Shown: positions 56,933 to 64,000 of the stretch, one piece after another | Position numbering within the stretch: position 1 is the first letter of the stretch | Layout of the letters: each line of letters opens with the position of its first letter | Assembly (NCBI GenBank): GCA_963708115.1 | Contig: CAVPRX010000001.1 | Location: 434,001 to 498,000, forward strand | Reading direction: 5' to 3' | Length of the DNA stretch: 64,000 bases | Source of the DNA: VRUE01 sp963708115 | GTDB lineage: Bacteria > Actinomycetota > Thermoleophilia > Solirubrobacterales > 70-9 | The notes under the pieces: model-generated | What the model was told of the DNA's origin: nothing | Seen by the model: only the letters and a program-made list of their open reading frames with translations | The model's database searches: none | Program-made: the position numbers and the translations under genes

Positions 56933-57793
56933 TCAGCCCAGACTCGGGCGCATCTGACGCAGCCTCTTCACCCGCTCCTCGATCGGGGGGTGGGTCGAGA
57001 AGAGGCCGGCGATGCCCTTGCTCGAGAAGGGCTTGACGATGTAGAGGGGCTCGGCCGCCTGGTTGACCTGCATCGGCATGTCGGTCGCCCCCTGCTCGAG
57101 GCGCAGCAGGGCGCTGGCCAGCGACTCGGGGTTGCCGCATATTTCGGCGCCGCCGGCGTCGGCCGCGTACTCGCGCTGGCGCGAGATCGCGAGCTGGATG
57201 ATGCTCGCCGCGATCGGCGCCAGCAGCACCATCGCCAGCGAGGCGACCAAGCTGAGTGGCGACTCGTCGTCGCTGCCGAACCACATGAACATGTAGGCGA
57301 GGTAGGTGATCGCGGCGCCGATCGCCGAGGCCACCGACTGGATCAGGATGTCGCGGTTGCGGACGTGCGTCAGCTCGTGGGCGAGGACGCCGCGCAGCTC
57401 GTCCTCGGAGAGCAGCTTGGTGATCCCGCGGGTGACGGCAACCGCGGAGTGCTTCGGGTTGCGGCCGGTGGCGAAGGCGTTGGGCTGGTCCTGCGGGATC
57501 ATGTAGAGACGCGGCATCGGCAGATCGGCGCGCGTCGTCAGTTCACGCATGATCTCGTAGAGACGCGGCGCTTCCGATTCCTCGATCGGCTGGGCGCGGC
57601 TCATTTTCAGCGCCAGTTTGTCGCTGAAGAAGTAGGAGCCGAGGTTGATCAGCAGAGCGATGCCGAGGAAGAGGCCCGCGGTCGGGGGGCCGCCGATCAG
57701 GGCGCCGATCAGCACCAGCAGGCCGGAAAGGCCGGCCAGCAGGATCGTCGTGCGCAGGGTGGCTCCCCAGGTGGACTGCTTGGTCGTGCTCAT
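56933..57793 (-). CDS. htpX: HtpX-family membrane zinc metalloprotease
   Basis: The 286-residue M48 protease has two N-terminal hydrophobic hairpin segments, the zinc motif VLAHELTHVRNRD, and two further membrane segments before the third ligand region REYAADAGGAE; it ends STHPPIEERVKRLRQM. It degrades misfolded membrane proteins. ATG 57793 gives the family MSTTK-type N-terminus; the longer frame overlaps the HEPN-gene gap. Confidence 0.94.
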   Translation of the reverse strand: MSTTKQSTWGATLRTTILLAGLSGLLVLIGALIGGPPTAGLFLGIALLINLGSYFFSDKLALKMSRAQPIEESEAPRLYEIMRELTTRADLPMPRLYMIPQDQPNAFATGRNPKHSAVAVTRGITKLLSEDELRGVLAHELTHVRNRDILIQSVASAIGAAITYLAYMFMWFGSDDESPLSLVASLAMVLLAPIAASIIQLAISRQREYAADAGGAEICGNPESLASALLRLEQGATDMPMQVNQAAEPLYIVKPFSSKGIAGLFSTHPPIEERVKRLRQMRPSLG

Positions 57794-57866
57794 CGCATCG
57801 CTCCTGTCGATTCCGTTGAAGAAGGTGGTGAGGACCAGAGTATCGCCGCGAAACGCCGTTCCGGCC

Positions 57867-57884
57867 ATAGGGGCCAGCCCCTAT
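57867..57884. promoter_or_regulatory. Perfect 8-bp dyad between htpX and the HEPN gene
   Basis: ATAGGGGC and GCCCCTAT are separated by CA. It lies 13 bp after the HEPN stop and about 75 bp before the htpX ATG. There is no T-run, so it could be a terminator-like hairpin or an operator of htpX. Confidence 0.4.
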
Positions 57885-57897
57885 TCGGGCCCTGGCG

Positions 57898-58431
57898 CTA
57901 TCCAAACTCGACGCCGTGCCGGCGCAGCCAGTCGTGCGTGCTTTCGATCAGACCCGGCAACGCCTTGCGGAGATGCTCGATCGCCTCGCGGACTTCGTCG
58001 GCGTCCACATCGGGAGAGGCGTGCTCGAGCCGGCCCTCGAGGACGTAGATCTCGTTCAAGAGCAGCGCCTGTCCCTTGCCAAGGCCACCGTCCGCGACGA
58101 GAGCGTCGAAGGCCTGATCGGCATGAGGACGGCGATGCGGCAACAAGCCCACCAGGCGAGAGCCAACGCTCGCCTTGAGGACCTCGACGTAGGCATTGAG
58201 AACTGCCGAGTGGTCGCCTGTCACGACCATCGTGCGGTTGGCGTCATGGGGCTCGGCGGATTCGAACGCCGCTCTCCACTCGCCTGAATCCAGCTGCCCG
58301 CCGAAGTTCTCGTCGATGGCCAGATCAAGAGCTTTGCGGTGCTTTGCGATCGTCTCGAAGAAGCGGGAGAGCCGAGCCTGCTCAACCCGCAGCGCCTTCG
58401 ATCCGATTAGCGGGCGCGGGCGCTCAGCCAC
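57898..58431 (-). CDS. HEPN-like toxin partner of an MNT nucleotidyltransferase
   Basis: The 177-residue helical protein has VEQARLSRFFETIAKHRKALDLAIDENFG near the start and RLVGLLPHRRPHADQAFDAL in the middle, a position that could supply the R-x4-6-H of HEPN ribonucleases (R-L-V-G-L-L-P-H). GTG 58431 overlaps the nucleotidyltransferase gene by 8 bp; the longer frame is its shadow. The pairing with a MNT-type gene is the main support for a HEPN/MNT toxin-antitoxin system. Confidence 0.6.
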   Translation of the reverse strand: MAERPRPLIGSKALRVEQARLSRFFETIAKHRKALDLAIDENFGGQLDSGEWRAAFESAEPHDANRTMVVTGDHSAVLNAYVEVLKASVGSRLVGLLPHRRPHADQAFDALVADGGLGKGQALLLNEIYVLEGRLEHASPDVDADEVREAIEHLRKALPGLIESTHDWLRRHGVEFG

Positions 58432-58972
58432 CGGTGAGCTCCGCAATCGCCCGGGAGCCGGCTGCGATCTGGCGGCGGTGGGCGCGGCGGGCGCGGGCGC
58501 GAATTGCACGGCGGCGTTCTCGCAATTGCGGCCAGAGGCGATCCCGGTCGAGGAGGACGCGGCCCTCATCGAGGACACGGTCCAGAAGAAGGGGCGCGGT
58601 TGCCTCCACGCGGTCGAGGAAAGCGACGTCCAGCCGCCGTCCGGCCGCGCCCTGAAGACGCGGGTAGAGGCCCGTCCCGCCGGCATCTCTAGCGCGGGAT
58701 ATGAGCAGGTCCAGATCGGAATCCGCGTCCTCATCGCCGCGCGCCACCGAGCCATAGAGGACGGCCAGCCGAATCCCGCGCTCGGTGCGAAGCGCGCGAC
58801 GGAGACCGGCTATGAGCTCCCAGTGGCCGCGAAGGTAGTCGTCCTCCCCCGGATCCAGACGCAACCGGCGGGGGCCGAGACGGCGGGCGCGAAAGGTCCC
58901 CTGCGACACCGCTCGACGCAGCGTCCGCTCGTCGGCATCCAGGTCACGCGCCAGCTCTTGGAGTCGCCCCAT
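58424..58972 (-). CDS. MNT-type nucleotidyltransferase with N-terminal helix-turn-helix
   Basis: The 182-residue protein starts with a small DNA-binding-like domain (MGRLQELARDLDADERTLRRAVSQGTFRARRLG, ~1-40) and has the minimal nucleotidyltransferase motif LAVLYGSVARGDEDADSDLDLLI (GSx10DxD). MntA-like antitoxins AMPylate and silence HEPN toxins; the fused HTH could also make it the operon repressor. It overlaps the HEPN gene. A 10-bp palindrome (58982-58991) lies before its ATG. Confidence 0.75.
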   Translation of the reverse strand: MGRLQELARDLDADERTLRRAVSQGTFRARRLGPRRLRLDPGEDDYLRGHWELIAGLRRALRTERGIRLAVLYGSVARGDEDADSDLDLLISRARDAGGTGLYPRLQGAAGRRLDVAFLDRVEATAPLLLDRVLDEGRVLLDRDRLWPQLRERRRAIRARARRAHRRQIAAGSRAIAELTGG

Positions 58973-58981
58973 AACGCCATC

Positions 58982-58991
58982 ATAGATCTAT
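58982..58991. promoter_or_regulatory. ATAGATCTAT palindrome before the MNT gene
   Basis: A perfect 10-bp palindrome 9 bp upstream of the nucleotidyltransferase ATG and AT-rich relative to the area; a possible operator for its HTH domain. Confidence 0.35.
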
Positions 58992-59073
58992 ATGTGTCCG
59001 TTACAAGGCTAAAGATGGGTCCGACGCATAGCGCTCACGCTACCCTTGTCCTGATGCGACCGAGGAATTCCGA

Positions 59074-59931
59074 TTGACGACCCTGGCCATCGTCGTGCTC
59101 GCCGTCGTGGCGATGGCGCTTGCCGTCAACCTCGTCGTGCTGCGACGCCGCTTCGCGCCGCTGGAAAACGTGATCGAGGAAATGGAGAAGGTCGACCTGA
59201 GCCGGCCGGGCCCGCTGCTGCCGGACTCGATCGACGGGATCGGCGAGACCGAGGAGGTCGAGCGGATCGAGCTCGCCTTCCTGCGGATGATCAGGCGCCT
59301 GGAAGCGGAGCGGCGGCGCGCAGGCAGCGCCGCCCTGCGGGCACAGGAGGAGGAGCGGGCCCGGGTCGCGCGCGATCTGCACGACGAGGTCAACCAGTCG
59401 CTGACCGGGTTGCTGCTGCGCCTGGAGGCGGTGCGGGAGGCCGCGCCGCCGGAGCTCGAGCCAGAGCTCGCCGAGACCCGCACCCTCGCCAACCAGGCGA
59501 TGCGCGAGCTGCTCTCCCTCGCCCGTCAGCTGCGGCCGACGGCACTCGACGACCTCGGCCTCGCCGCGGCGATCGCGGGGCAGGTGGAGCAGCTCGAGCG
59601 CTCCGGGCTGACGGCCGAGCTGGCCACGGAGGGGGACTTCTCCGACCTCGACGACGACGTGCAGCTGGTCGTCTACCGCGTCGCCCAGGAGTCGCTGACC
59701 AACGCCGCTCGCCATAGCGAGGCGCAGCGGATCGCCGTGACCCTGCGCCGCTCCGGCGACGCGGTCGAGCTGGAGGTCGCGGATGACGGCCGCGGCTTCG
59801 CCTTCGAGCAGTCCGAGCGCGGCCTCGGCATCGGCGGCATGCGCGAGCGGGCCCTCCTGATCGGCGCCGAGCTGACGATCGAGTCGCGACCGGACCACGG
59901 CACCACGGTGCGGCTCTCGGTCCCCGGCTAG
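59074..59931 (+). CDS. HisKA_3-type sensor histidine kinase
   Basis: The 285-residue protein has one N-terminal membrane helix, a HAMP-like linker, the phosphoacceptor motif VARDLHDEVNQSLTGLLLRLEAV (His103) and a HATPase domain with VVYRVAQESLTNAARHSEA (N box) and ADDGRGFAFEQSERGLGIGGMRERA (G boxes). This is the NarX/DesK class that works with NarL-type regulators; the matching regulator is at 60646. TTG 59074 has an AGGA site and overlaps the end of a 7-codon frame (MRPRNSD). Signal unknown. Confidence 0.9.
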   Translation: MTTLAIVVLAVVAMALAVNLVVLRRRFAPLENVIEEMEKVDLSRPGPLLPDSIDGIGETEEVERIELAFLRMIRRLEAERRRAGSAALRAQEEERARVARDLHDEVNQSLTGLLLRLEAVREAAPPELEPELAETRTLANQAMRELLSLARQLRPTALDDLGLAAAIAGQVEQLERSGLTAELATEGDFSDLDDDVQLVVYRVAQESLTNAARHSEAQRIAVTLRRSGDAVELEVADDGRGFAFEQSERGLGIGGMRERALLIGAELTIESRPDHGTTVRLSVPG

Positions 59932-60332
59932 CCCAAAGTCGGGGGCGGGTCGTAGAGCTCCAGGCCTTCCAGCGCCGGAGCGATCCGCTCGAAGTCTCCG
60001 TCGAAGCTCCAGAGGCTATGGCCGGCCCGTGCGGTCGCAACGGCGATTGTGAGATCCGTCAGGGGCAGAGCCGTCCCGGCCGCCCGCAGACTATGAGCCG
60101 TAAGACCGACCTGCCGCCACCCGGCAGCATCCAGCTCCGCCCAGCGCAACGACGACAGCATCTCCCACATCCGCTCCGCTACCACTCCATCGGCGCCGGC
60201 AAGCAGCTCCGCGACGACAGGGCCGCAGGTCACCACGTCACCCGCATCGAGGAGGTCCCGCATCGCAGCCGCCTTCCCTTGGGCGCCGCGGCGCGAGAAG
60301 TCGACCCATACCGACGTGTCCGGCAGGATCAC
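59928..60332 (-). CDS. vapC: VapC-type PIN-domain toxin
   Basis: The 134-residue PIN protein reads ILPDTSVWVDFSRRG at the start, VVAELLAGADG (Glu) and LPLTDLTIAVATARAGHSLWSFDGDFERIAP at the end, giving four acidic residues. It is on the minus strand between the histidine kinase and response regulator genes, overlapping the kinase by 4 bp, and is paired with the antitoxin at 60333 with no gap. Confidence 0.88.
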   Translation of the reverse strand: MILPDTSVWVDFSRRGAQGKAAAMRDLLDAGDVVTCGPVVAELLAGADGVVAERMWEMLSSLRWAELDAAGWRQVGLTAHSLRAAGTALPLTDLTIAVATARAGHSLWSFDGDFERIAPALEGLELYDPPPTLG

Positions 60333-60536
60333 TCAGGACCGCCGGTCGATCGAGCGCATCTCAGAGGAGACGTCCTCGATCTCGATCGTGCCGGCATTCG
60401 CCAACAGCCAATCCACGGCTCCCCGCCGCAGGTGCTCCTCGATTGCCACCTCGACCGCTTTGGTTTTGCTCGCACCCGGATGCCGGGCCATCAGCAGGTT
60501 CATCAGCCCGTCGTCGAGGTCCAGAGTCGTTCTCAT
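60333..60536 (-). CDS. vapB: VapB-type antitoxin
   Basis: The 67-residue protein begins MRTTLDLDDGLMNLLMARHPGASKTKAVEVAIEEHLRRGAVDWLLA, a VapB_RHH (MazE/VapB type) antitoxin with an acidic tail. ATG 60536 lies within a perfect 8-bp-arm dyad and 6 nt after CATACT, so the mRNA is probably leaderless. It is coupled to the PIN toxin. Confidence 0.86.
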   Translation of the reverse strand: MRTTLDLDDGLMNLLMARHPGASKTKAVEVAIEEHLRRGAVDWLLANAGTIEIEDVSSEMRSIDRRS

Positions 60537-60552
60537 GCCATAAGTATGGCAT
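60535..60552. promoter_or_regulatory. vapB operator over the -10 box and start codon
   Basis: ATGCCATA-AG-TATGGCAT, perfect 8-bp arms with a 2-nt spacer, contains both the vapB ATG and a CATACT -10 on the minus strand, 6 nt apart. This is the same geometry as the operator at 15048. Confidence 0.65.
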
Positions 60553-60645
60553 ATGGATTGTACGTCGATCGCAGTTGCATCCATAGGCCTATCTAAGGCG
60601 TGAGGGGAGGCAAGCTCTCCCCCCTTCCGCCAGTACGCTCGATTG

Positions 60646-61230
60646 ATGCGCGTCCTGATCGCAGACGACCACGGGATCGTGCGCTCCGGGCTGCGGCTGC
60701 TGCTGGAGCGCCAGCCAGACATCGAGGTCGTCGCCGAGGCGGCGGACGGCGCCGAGGCGCGCGAGCTGGCGATCCGCGAGCGGCCCGACCTGGCGATCCT
60801 CGACGTCAAGATGCCGAAGCTGACCGGCCTGCAGGCGACCCGCGAGATCAAGGCACAGGCGCCCGAGGTCGCGGTCCTGATCCTCTCGATGCACGACGAG
60901 GAGCGCTACATCTCCGAAGCGCTGAAAGCGGGCGCGTCGGGCTACGTGGTGAAGACGCAGGCAGACACGGACCTCGTCGCGGCGATCCGGGCGGTCGAGC
61001 GGGGCGAGCCGTTCCCCGCCCCCGAGGCGCAGGGCACCCTGACCCCGCGCGAGGAGGAGATCGTCAAGCTCGTCGCCGAGGCGCACACCTCGAAGGAGAT
61101 CGCAGCGATCCTCCACCTCTCCGAGAAGACGGTCGAGAACCACCGGGCGAACGCGATGCGCAAGCTCGGCATGCGCGACCGGGTCGAGCTGGTCCGCTAC
61201 GCGATCCGCCGTGGCCTGATCGAGCCCTGA
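60646..61230 (+). CDS. NarL/LuxR-family response regulator
   Basis: The 194-residue protein has a receiver domain (MRVLIADDHGIVRSG, phosphoacceptor D53 in LAILDVKMPKL, GASGYVVKTQ) and a LuxR-type HTH (LTPREEEIVKLVAEAHTSKEIAAILHLSEKTVENHRANAMRKLG). It is the natural partner of the histidine kinase at 59074, which is on the same strand but separated by an oppositely oriented VapBC pair. ATG 60646 is chosen over a TTG one codon earlier. Confidence 0.93.
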   Translation: MRVLIADDHGIVRSGLRLLLERQPDIEVVAEAADGAEARELAIRERPDLAILDVKMPKLTGLQATREIKAQAPEVAVLILSMHDEERYISEALKAGASGYVVKTQADTDLVAAIRAVERGEPFPAPEAQGTLTPREEEIVKLVAEAHTSKEIAAILHLSEKTVENHRANAMRKLGMRDRVELVRYAIRRGLIEP

Positions 61231-61279
61231 GGCGCGCTCGCCGAGACCGCCGATTTGCTTGACTGAGGAACCAGTCCCG

Positions 61280-62752
61280 ATGGCGACCTCGCAAGACTTC
61301 AGAGAGAAGCGTTGGCTGGCACTGGTCCTGCTCTGCTCGGCGCAGTTCGTCGTCGTGCTCGACGCCTCGATCGTCAACGTGGCGCTGCCGACGATCGGCA
61401 AGGCGCTCGACTTCTCCCAGGAGAACCTGCCCTGGGTGGTCAACGCCTACATCCTCACCTTCGGCGGCTTCCTCCTGCTCGGCGGGCGCATGGCCGACCT
61501 GCTCGGCAGGCGGCGGGTTTTCATGGGCGGTCTGCTGGTCGTCGCCGTCGCCTCGCTCGCCGCCGGCTTCGCCTCCACCGAGGGGCAGCTGATCGCGGCG
61601 CGCGCGGCGCAGGGCCTCGGTGCGGCGATCATCTCGCCGGCGGCGCTCTCGATCGTCACCACCACCTTCAGCGACGGCTCCGAGCGCAACAAGGCGCTCG
61701 GCGTCTGGGGGGCGGTCGCCGGCTCCGGCGGGGCGGCGGGTGTGTTGCTCGGCGGCGTCCTCACCGACGGGCTCGGCTGGGAGTGGGTGCTCTGGGTCAA
61801 CGTCCCGGTCAGCCTCATCGCCTTCGCCCTCTCCCCCAGGCTGATCGCCGAAAGCCGCGACGAGCAGGAGACCCGCGCCTTCGACGTCGCCGGTGCGGTC
61901 ACCGTCACCGCGGCGCTCTCGGTCCTCGTCTACGCAGTCGTCGACGCCACCGAGTCCGGCTGGGGATCGACCAAGACGCTCAGCCTGATCGGACTCTCGC
62001 TCGTCCTCCTCGCCGCCTTCATCGCAATCGAGCTGCGCGCGACCAAGCCGCTCGTGCCGTTCTCGATCTTCCGCATCCGCACCCTGACCGGCGCCAACGT
62101 CGTCGGGCTGCTGGTCGGCGCCTCGCTCTTCTCGATGTTTTTCTTCATCTCCCTATATATGCAGCAGGTGCTCGGCTACAGCGCGATCCACGCCGGCCTC
62201 TCCTACTTCCCGCTGGCGCTGACGATCATGATCTCGGCCGGTATCGCCTCCCAGATGGTGACCAAGCTCGGCTACAAGCCAGTGCTCGCCGCCGGGCTGC
62301 TCTTCATCGTCATCGGACTGACCTGGTTCAGCCGCGTCTCGGTCGGCGGAGGCTTCACCACCGACATCCTCGGCCCATCGCTGTTCGCCGCCGCCGGACT
62401 CGGCTTTGCCTTCGTGACGACGACGATCGCCGCCGTCTCCGGGGTCGAGGAGAGCGAGGCCGGCCTGGCCAGCGGCCTGATCAACACCTCGCAGCAGGTC
62501 GGCGGCGCGCTCGGCCTCGCCGTGCTCTCCACCATCGCCACCTCGCACACCAAGAGCCTCCTCGAAGGCGGGACGGGCCAGCTCGACGCACTGACCGACG
62601 GCTTCCAGGTCGCCTTCCTGGGCGGCGCCGCGATTGCCGCGCTCGGCTTCGTCCTCACCCTCGTCCTGATCAGCAACCGCGACAGCAAGGCCCATGTCGA
62701 ACTGGGCAACGAGGCGGCCGGCCAGGAGGCGACGGAGGCCGCATCCGCATAA
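61280..62752 (+). CDS. DHA2-family MFS multidrug transporter
   Basis: The 490-residue protein has 14 predicted helices of the EmrB/QacA type: VLDASIVNVALPTI (motif D1 in helix 1), GGRMADLLGRRRVF (motif A), RAAQGLGAAIISPAALS and GVWGAVAGSGGAAGVLLGGVL (motif C-like), then six helices in the second half. It exports drugs or metabolites using the proton gradient. ATG 61280 follows a GAGGAA site; a TTG at 61259 is possible. It may be controlled by the preceding two-component system. Confidence 0.88.
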   Translation: MATSQDFREKRWLALVLLCSAQFVVVLDASIVNVALPTIGKALDFSQENLPWVVNAYILTFGGFLLLGGRMADLLGRRRVFMGGLLVVAVASLAAGFASTEGQLIAARAAQGLGAAIISPAALSIVTTTFSDGSERNKALGVWGAVAGSGGAAGVLLGGVLTDGLGWEWVLWVNVPVSLIAFALSPRLIAESRDEQETRAFDVAGAVTVTAALSVLVYAVVDATESGWGSTKTLSLIGLSLVLLAAFIAIELRATKPLVPFSIFRIRTLTGANVVGLLVGASLFSMFFFISLYMQQVLGYSAIHAGLSYFPLALTIMISAGIASQMVTKLGYKPVLAAGLLFIVIGLTWFSRVSVGGGFTTDILGPSLFAAAGLGFAFVTTTIAAVSGVEESEAGLASGLINTSQQVGGALGLAVLSTIATSHTKSLLEGGTGQLDALTDGFQVAFLGGAAIAALGFVLTLVLISNRDSKAHVELGNEAAGQEATEAASA

Positions 62753-62779
62753 CCGACCGCTTCAGTAGGATTTAGATCG

Positions 62780-63256
62780 ATGCTGTTCTCGACGAAAGCG
62801 GAGTACGGAGTTCGCCTCATGGTGGAGCTTGGGCGCCAGCCCGGGTCCGCCCCGGTCTCGCTCAGCGCCGTCGCCGAGGCGGAGCGACTGCCGCTCTCCT
62901 ACCTGGAGCACCTGGTCGCCAAGCTGCGCAACGCCGGGCTGGTCAGCTCGACCCGCGGCGCCCACGGCGGCTACCGGCTGGCCCAGCCGGCGGAGACGAT
63001 CACGCTCGACGAAGTGGTCGAGGCGCTGGAAGGGCAGATCGCCCCGATGGAGTGCTTCCACGAGACCCCCGAGGGCAAGGTCCTCTGCTCGCACGAGTCA
63101 GACGGCGACCATGCCTGCGCGACGAAGCTGCTCTGGACCCGTGTCCAGGGGGGCGTCACCAAGGCGCTCGCCGGCACCACGCTGGACGAGCTGGTCGAGT
63201 TCTCCGGCGGGGTGCCCAGCGGTGCCGCGAAGGCGCCCGCCGGCAGCGTCGCTTAG
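62780..63256 (+). CDS. Rrf2-family Fe-S-type regulator
   Basis: The 158-residue protein has the Rrf2 winged helix (STKAEYGVRLMVELGR ... SYLEHLVAKLRNAGLVSSTRGAHGGYRLAQP) and three cysteines, C92, C103 and C113, where IscR, NsrR and SufR hold a cluster; spacing is C-x10-C-x9-C. It lies 39 bp before sufC, so regulation of Fe-S assembly is likely. The ATG is at the conserved start. Confidence 0.85.
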   Translation: MLFSTKAEYGVRLMVELGRQPGSAPVSLSAVAEAERLPLSYLEHLVAKLRNAGLVSSTRGAHGGYRLAQPAETITLDEVVEALEGQIAPMECFHETPEGKVLCSHESDGDHACATKLLWTRVQGGVTKALAGTTLDELVEFSGGVPSGAAKAPAGSVA

Positions 63257-63295
63257 TCCCAAATCACTAACTCGAATCACACGAACGGAGCGAAA

Positions 63296-64000
63296 TTGGC
63301 TGAGCTGGAGATACGCAACCTGCACGTGAGCGTCGAGGACAAGCAGATCCTCCGCGGCCTCGACCTCGACGTCGAGAAGGGCAAGGTCCACGCGCTGATG
63401 GGTCCCAACGGGTCGGGCAAGTCGACCCTCGCCAACGCGATCATGGGCCACCCGGCACTGGAGGTGACCGAGGGCTCGATCGTCTTCAAGGGCGAGGACA
63501 TGACCGAGGCCGACCCCGACGAGCGCTCCCGCGCCGGCCTCTTCATGGCCTTCCAGTACCCCGTGGCCATTCCCGGCGTCTCGGTCAGCAAGTACCTGCG
63601 GATGATCCTCAACGCCCGCCGCGAGGCCCGCGACGAAGGCGAGATCAAGATCAAAGAGTTCGCCAAGGTCGCCCAGGAGGCGATGGCGCTGGCGAACATC
63701 CCCAAAGACTTCTCCAGCCGCTACCTCAACGACGGCTTCTCCGGCGGTGAGAAGAAGCGGATGGAGCTGCTGCAGCTGGCGCTGCTGAAGCCGGAGATCG
63801 CGGTCCTCGACGAGACCGACTCCGGCCTCGACATCGACGCCCTGCGGGTCGTCGCCGACGGGGTCAACACCTTCGCCGGGCCCGATATGGGCGTCCTGAT
63901 CATCACCCACTACCAGCGCATCCTGCACATGGTCAAGCCCGACTCGGTCCACGTCATGTTCGAGGGCCGGATCGTCAAGGAGGGCGGCCCCGAGCTCGTC
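63296..64000 (+). CDS. sufC: Fe-S assembly ATPase SufC, 3' end outside window
   Basis: The visible 235 codons encode the SufC ABC-type ATPase: ALMGPNGSGKSTLANAIMG (Walker A), FMAFQYPVAIPGVSVSKYLR (the SufC Q-loop region), NDGFSGGEKKRMELLQL (signature) and EIAVLDETDSGLDIDALRVV (Walker B), then ITHYQRIL. SufC drives SufBCD in Fe-S cluster assembly. It starts at TTG 63296, shortly after the Rrf2 gene, and continues past the window, so it appears to open a suf operon. Confidence 0.93.
   Translation, partial: MAELEIRNLHVSVEDKQILRGLDLDVEKGKVHALMGPNGSGKSTLANAIMGHPALEVTEGSIVFKGEDMTEADPDERSRAGLFMAFQYPVAIPGVSVSKYLRMILNARREARDEGEIKIKEFAKVAQEAMALANIPKDFSSRYLNDGFSGGEKKRMELLQLALLKPEIAVLDETDSGLDIDALRVVADGVNTFAGPDMGVLIITHYQRILHMVKPDSVHVMFEGRIVKEGGPELV

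Noticed and set aside
1..64000. CRISPR array, prophage, IS element, tRNA or rRNA
   Set aside because: No direct-repeat/spacer pattern, integrase, transposase, terminal repeats or cloverleaf was found in the intergenic regions read.

Overview
The window is a GC-rich actinobacterial chromosome segment. The gene set points to the class Thermoleophilia (Solirubrobacterales-like): a GuaB3-type IMP dehydrogenase-related protein, a CysM/CysO/Mec-type cysteine module, very large secreted beta-propeller proteins with basic Cys-containing tails, many GTG/TTG starts and many 1-4 nt stop/start overlaps. This placement is inference from protein style, not from a marker phylogeny. No rRNA, tRNA, CRISPR array, prophage or insertion sequence was seen.

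Layout. 1-2.5 kb: two ABC-2 permeases and a GH63/MGH-type glycosidase. 2.5-13.5 kb (minus strand): housekeeping genes infA, CCA-adding/poly(A) polymerase family, alr, a CBS protein, NAD(P)HX repair, a DUF3352 lipoprotein, glmS, glmM, rpsI (with a very long acidic N-terminal extension) and rplM. 13.6-14.7 kb: a c-di-AMP riboswitch in front of an M23 peptidase. 15-20 kb: VapBC, a Fur/Zur regulator with a ZIP transporter, a TetR regulator with two alpha/beta hydrolases, and a membrane protein. 20-25.6 kb (minus): guaA, guaB3, a PfkB sugar kinase and a D,D-carboxypeptidase (both carrying frameshifts), a LysM protein and HU. 25.7-31.5 kb (minus): TldE/TldD, a Roadblock-like protein, a CDF transporter, rdgB and rph. 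31.5-35.5 kb: VapBC, a Flp-type pilin, a glycosyltransferase, a coiled-coil protein and nadB. 35.6-39.1 kb: hydantoinase/oxoprolinase HyuA-HyuB. 39-42.5 kb: DUF1802, a degenerate peptidase-like protein, SRPBCC/TetR and a CrtA-like protein. 42.5-45.7 kb (minus): a sulfur-carrier cysteine pathway (JAMM protease, CysM, CysO, rhodanese-E1). 45.8-56.9 kb: RelBE, three related TetR regulators around an operon for a collagen-like protein and two giant secreted proteins, then FitAB. 57-61.2 kb: HtpX, HEPN/MNT, and a two-component system split by VapBC. 61.3-64 kb: a DHA2 transporter, an Rrf2 regulator and the start of a suf operon.

Most notable observations. (1) A quasi-palindromic 43-nt element occurs twice, once in frame inside glmM and once between nadB and hyuA, like Rickettsia palindromic elements. 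(2) Near-identical promoter/operator blocks sit before the TetR pair and before the secreted-protein operon, implying a common regulator. (3) An identical 19-nt promoter box precedes cysM and the rhodanese-E1 gene, and CysO ends in -GGAR, so it needs C-terminal trimming, plausibly by the adjacent JAMM protease. (4) uS9 carries a roughly 165-residue acidic extension. (5) Six toxin-antitoxin modules lie in 64 kb, several with antitoxin operators that overlap the -10 box and start codon of apparently leaderless mRNAs.
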